NCBI RefSeq assembly: GCF_042849255.1
Contig: NZ_AP026866.1
Coordinates: 3,534,001 to 3,598,000, forward strand
Origin: Oceaniferula spumae
Lineage (GTDB): Bacteria; Verrucomicrobiota; Verrucomicrobiia; Verrucomicrobiales; Akkermansiaceae
DNA length: 64,000 nucleotides
Reading direction: 5' to 3'
Shown: in pieces, positions 61,407-64,000 of the stretch
Numbering within the stretch: the first letter of the stretch is position 1
Layout: every line of letters starts with the position of its first letter
Notes under the pieces: model-generated
Database searches by the model: none
Seen by the model: the letters and a program-made list of their open reading frames with translations, nothing else
What the model was told of the DNA's origin: nothing
Program-made: the position numbers and the translations under genes

Positions 61407-61439
61407 GACTCCTTCGCCTCCACAAGGCCGCCGATCTGC

Positions 61440-62162
61440 TTATCGCAGACCCTTTTTCACGGCCTTGGGTTTGTCGAATTCCATGTAGGTGATGCCGATG
61501 ACTTTTTCGGTGCCAAGTTTGTAAGTTTCGACGTTCATTTTCTCGAGCGTCTGAACATCTCCTACTTTCATGGTATTGGTAACGTGGAAGCGTTTCAGCA
61601 GCTGGCCGGCGCGATTGTATCCAGCGACCTGCATCAGAGCTCCGTATTTCTGGTGCACCCAGATGTAGACGATGCCGTAGCTGCCGCCACGTCCGGGATT
61701 GACCAATCGAATCTTATGGCATTTCTGCGTTTTGATCGTTTCTTCGCCCTCGATTTTGGCATTGGGCCAGTAGAGGAATCTGAAGGCCAAGTCCTCGTAA
61801 GTGAGGTCCGTGCCCATGACCGCTTGGCTGAGTTTTGAATCAGGAAATTTTAAGGTTTTGCCATTTTTCAGTTCGAAGAGATCGAACTGGTCCTTTTTCA
61901 AGCGCATGTGGAATTTTTGCCACTGCTTGCCATCAAAGTACTGAAACTGAATGTTCTCGCCGCGGAGAAAAAGTGCGATCTGGGAGCGGGCTCCGTTTTT
62001 ACGAAGGTGACCCGTTAAGTTGCTCTGCTGGAGCGTTGCCGAGAGTCGGACTCCTTCCAGAATCCGGTCGGCAGCTTCATCTGCGCGGGCGCTTGGGGTA
62101 AGACAGGTGGTAGCCGTGATCACGAGGGTGCTCAGGGCGAGGAATCGGAGACGTTTTGTCAT
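61440..62162 (-). CDS. LolA-like outer membrane lipoprotein-sorting protein
   Basis: 240 residues from ATG 62162 (a second ATG at 62183 is less likely). Signal peptide (FLALSTLVITATT, cleavage near ARA), then a LolA/LppX-type half-barrel: SATLQQSNLTGHLRKNG, NIQFQYFDGKQWQKFHMRL, and DLTYEDLAFRFLYWPN, which is typical of the outer membrane lipoprotein-sorting family. Similar proteins carry lipids or lipoproteins through the periplasm. Convergent with the DksA-like gene by 33 bases. Confidence 0.82.
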   Translation of the reverse strand: MTKRLRFLALSTLVITATTCLTPSARADEAADRILEGVRLSATLQQSNLTGHLRKNGARSQIALFLRGENIQFQYFDGKQWQKFHMRLKKDQFDLFELKNGKTLKFPDSKLSQAVMGTDLTYEDLAFRFLYWPNAKIEGEETIKTQKCHKIRLVNPGRGGSYGIVYIWVHQKYGALMQVAGYNRAGQLLKRFHVTNTMKVGDVQTLEKMNVETYKLGTEKVIGITYMEFDKPKAVKKGLR

Positions 62163-62351
62163 GCTGGAAAAGTAACACTTCATACCCTATAGACGACAAG
62201 AATAAAATAGTTATTCACAAAATGATGAAATTAGGCGGTAATTTTAAAATCATGCTTGAGCGTAACGGTTTAAGTGCATTTCATGGCGGCAGATTTTTAT
62301 CTCCAGTCTGTCTCCGCAGATTCCCCCTTACCGCTCCCTCCCCAACACACC

Positions 62352-63332
62352 ATGAGCTTACGCAAGCAACTCACCGACGTTCTGCCTGAATATCTGCCCG
62401 CCAACCCGAAAGAGGCCATCAAGGGCACCGAGCTCATCCGCCTGATCCGCATGAAGCTGGAGGGGAATTATTCTGATGCTTCACTACGCTATCACTTTTC
62501 GATCATGTCCTGTGATCCGACCTCGCCGATTGCGAAGGTTGAAAAAGGGCAGGGATACTATCGGCGCACCGCTCCCATTCCGGCGCTGTCCAGTGCCCAA
62601 GAAATCTACTCACACTATCAAGGACGCTTGGATGATATTCATGGCGATCAGGTCGAGGTAGATCACGCGATGATGCGTATCCGAAAGTTCCGTGCCATCG
62701 TTAACAAGTGGTGCGATGTCAACGGACGCTTTCCCTTCGCCTTCCGCGAACCTTTCGCCGCGGATGCACCGATCGGTAACCTCTGGAAGTTTCCAGAGAT
62801 GCTGTTAGTCGATTGGGAAAGTGGAGAAGACGATGAGCAAGCACGTCCGCTGTTGAAATTGAAATCCCAGCTCGGACTTCCACCATTCCGTCTGCATGCA
62901 GCTCGTCTCCGCATCTTGCCGGCTCACCACACGTTCCGTGAGGATTTTTTCCAAACGCTCAGTGCCTCAGTGTGGGCGCAAGGGGGCGAGTTGATTTACG
63001 CAGCACCGATTGAAGATGAAGCTCTCTCTGATGCCATCCGTCGTCTCAGCACGATCTTTGGCATTGGCGTGACCACCTTTGGTCTGACCGCAGAAATCCT
63101 CGATGACCTTCCGCGTCCAGCGAACATTCTCAATGCTCATCCACGTGAGACCGAGGCTTTGATGGAGCGACTGGATGTCACGCGTGTATCGTCCCCTAAG
63201 TCCAGGCCACACATCGACTGGACTGCGCTCGAGGCGATCCGTGGCGACAGCGAAGAAGTGGACAAGCTACTCACCTGGCTTTCGGAGAGTGCAGAATCTG
63301 GTCACATTCTCCCCTATGAGGAGAAGTCCTAG
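62352..63332 (+). CDS. Conserved protein of unknown function with possible N-terminal DNA-binding part
   Basis: 326 residues from ATG 62352; the frame is open from 62274. The N-terminal 80 residues (LRKQLTDVLPEYLP, GTELIRLIRMKLEGNYSDASLRYHFSIMSCD) look like a winged-helix domain, with the sequence GYYRR as a wing-like end. The rest is a mixed alpha/beta domain (MMRIRKFRAIVNKWCD, AARLRILPAHHTFREDFFQTL) without a recognised motif. No membrane segment or signal. Cellular role unknown. Confidence 0.5.
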   Translation: MSLRKQLTDVLPEYLPANPKEAIKGTELIRLIRMKLEGNYSDASLRYHFSIMSCDPTSPIAKVEKGQGYYRRTAPIPALSSAQEIYSHYQGRLDDIHGDQVEVDHAMMRIRKFRAIVNKWCDVNGRFPFAFREPFAADAPIGNLWKFPEMLLVDWESGEDDEQARPLLKLKSQLGLPPFRLHAARLRILPAHHTFREDFFQTLSASVWAQGGELIYAAPIEDEALSDAIRRLSTIFGIGVTTFGLTAEILDDLPRPANILNAHPRETEALMERLDVTRVSSPKSRPHIDWTALEAIRGDSEEVDKLLTWLSESAESGHILPYEEKS

Positions 63333-64000
63333 GCACCTTTCTTAGCTTTTTTTGGCGCCGCAGGTGTTTTCTCCGGCTGCTTCTTGGCAGGTGGCGGTGG
63401 TGGTGGATCGAGGATGTTGAGTAGTCCTACGACAGATTTGGTTTCAGGTATGTTAGGAAATAACTCACGCGCTTTTCGCAAGGTGGCGATGGCCTGAGCT
63501 TTCTGACCGGCTTGACGCTGGAGATCGGCGGTGTAGATCCATTGCCGTAAGCGATCGGCTTCCTTGAGGTGTTTTTTACTAGCCGTCTGGAAAAAGGCGG
63601 TAGCGACACTGTCTTGGTTGCGAACGCGATACCAGAGGCCGAGATATTCGTAGAAGCGCGCGTTGCCTTTGGCGGCGGCAGCGGTGCGGAGTTTTTTGAC
63701 CATGGTTTCTGGTTCTTTGCCCCAGCGCTGGTTGGCCACGCGGATCGCACGGAAGTCGCGGTCGTCAGGTTCTACCTCCCCGCCGCCCTCGAGATGGAGA
63801 AACGGACGGTAAAGCGGATCGCCCAACACCACATTTTGCCAGGATAAATAGGGCAATGACATATAAGAAGCCTCTACGAGCGAGTAGCCCTTGATGAGAC
63901 GGGAATGCAGAATGTCAAAGTAGTGAGTTAGTTGGAGGTAGGGCTCGTAAACATTGCCTACCGTGCCGGCGGCGCCATGGGCGAGGATGGGACCGGTCCA
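63329..64000 (-). CDS. TIGR03790-like protein with TPR-like tail, 5' end outside the window
   Basis: The minus-strand frame stays open from the right edge to the stop at 63329 (about 223 residues seen). The visible start GNVYEPYLQLTHYFDILHS, then SLPYLSWQNVVLGDPLYRPF, matches the C-terminal end of TIGR03790 proteins of Acidobacteria and Verrucomicrobiota. After it come helical repeats (TPR-like: ARFYEYLGLWYRVRNQDSVATAFFQTAS, DLQRQAGQKAQAIATLRKA) and a Pro/Lys-rich end. Overlaps the stop of the preceding convergent gene by four bases. Confidence 0.75.
   Translation of the reverse strand, partial: WTGPILAHGAAGTVGNVYEPYLQLTHYFDILHSRLIKGYSLVEASYMSLPYLSWQNVVLGDPLYRPFLHLEGGGEVEPDDRDFRAIRVANQRWGKEPETMVKKLRTAAAAKGNARFYEYLGLWYRVRNQDSVATAFFQTASKKHLKEADRLRQWIYTADLQRQAGQKAQAIATLRKARELFPNIPETKSVVGLLNILDPPPPPPAKKQPEKTPAAPKKAKKGA

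Noticed and set aside
1..64000. tRNA, rRNA, CRISPR arrays, insertion sequences, phage genes
   Set aside because: Gaps between genes were read by eye; no cloverleaf, regular repeat-spacer array or transposase was seen. A formal tRNA scan was not possible.

Overview
The window looks like a chromosomal segment of a Verrucomicrobiota bacterium, probably order Verrucomicrobiales. The grounds are three secreted proteins with C-terminal PEP-CTERM sorting signals, many zinc-ribbon, pilin-like and DUF-type membrane proteins typical of the Planctomycetes-Verrucomicrobia group, a TIGR03790-type protein at the right edge, a flotillin-like FloA, and a gene order with few long operons. Base composition is moderate, near 53-54% GC by eye. 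Taxonomy is inferred from gene content only. No rRNA, tRNA, CRISPR array, phage or insertion sequence was recognised, so this is mostly ordinary core genome with lineage-specific proteins in between.

Left part (1-24 kb): end of a DUF2868-like gene and its DUF3482 GTPase; a PEP-CTERM protein; a three-gene ydbH-ynbE-ydbL set (envelope lipid homeostasis); a LuxR-type regulator; a minus-strand block nrnA-truB-prfA; cdaA (c-di-AMP synthase) with an overlapping 46-residue CdaR-like membrane peptide; bioD, a GNAT enzyme and ubiE/menG; a second PEP-CTERM protein; hisC; a zinc-ribbon membrane protein; mnmE convergent with a SulP transporter and an LptF/LptG permease; floA with a small membrane partner; a lipoprotein and a UbiA-like membrane protein.

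Middle part (24-45 kb): SprT-like protease, DUF3817, chrA, a hydroxypyruvate-isomerase-like enzyme, a tandem-repeat secreted protein, lipA followed by a small reading frame broken by one TGA, an AlkC-like DNA glycosylase, a U32 family protein, an acyltransferase, two tandem pilin-like paralogs, a His-rich lipoprotein, scpA, polA, an AP2-domain protein and an RlmI-like methyltransferase.

Right part (45-64 kb): cstA, a third PEP-CTERM protein behind a long AT-rich leader, a possible His/Cys-dyad secreted protein, bioB followed by a ketoacyl synthase and an L,D-transpeptidase, a low-molecular-weight tyrosine phosphatase, a sulfatase-fold protein that has lost its catalytic residues, and a cobalamin uptake operon (cobalamin riboswitch, TonB receptor, two binding proteins, ATPase, permease). 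It ends with a DksA/TraR-like protein, a LolA-like protein, an unknown conserved protein and the TIGR03790-like fragment.

The most unusual things are: two REP-like elements with the same plan (GTAG, 8-base stem, 3-base loop, 8-base stem), one of them an inverted pair whose GTAG supplies the stop codons of both convergent neighbours; the minimal CdaR-like peptide overlapping cdaA; the TGA-interrupted gene after lipA; the catalytically dead sulfatase; and a strong preference for the word GTTAG/CTAAC, which holds most TTAG tetramers in the window.
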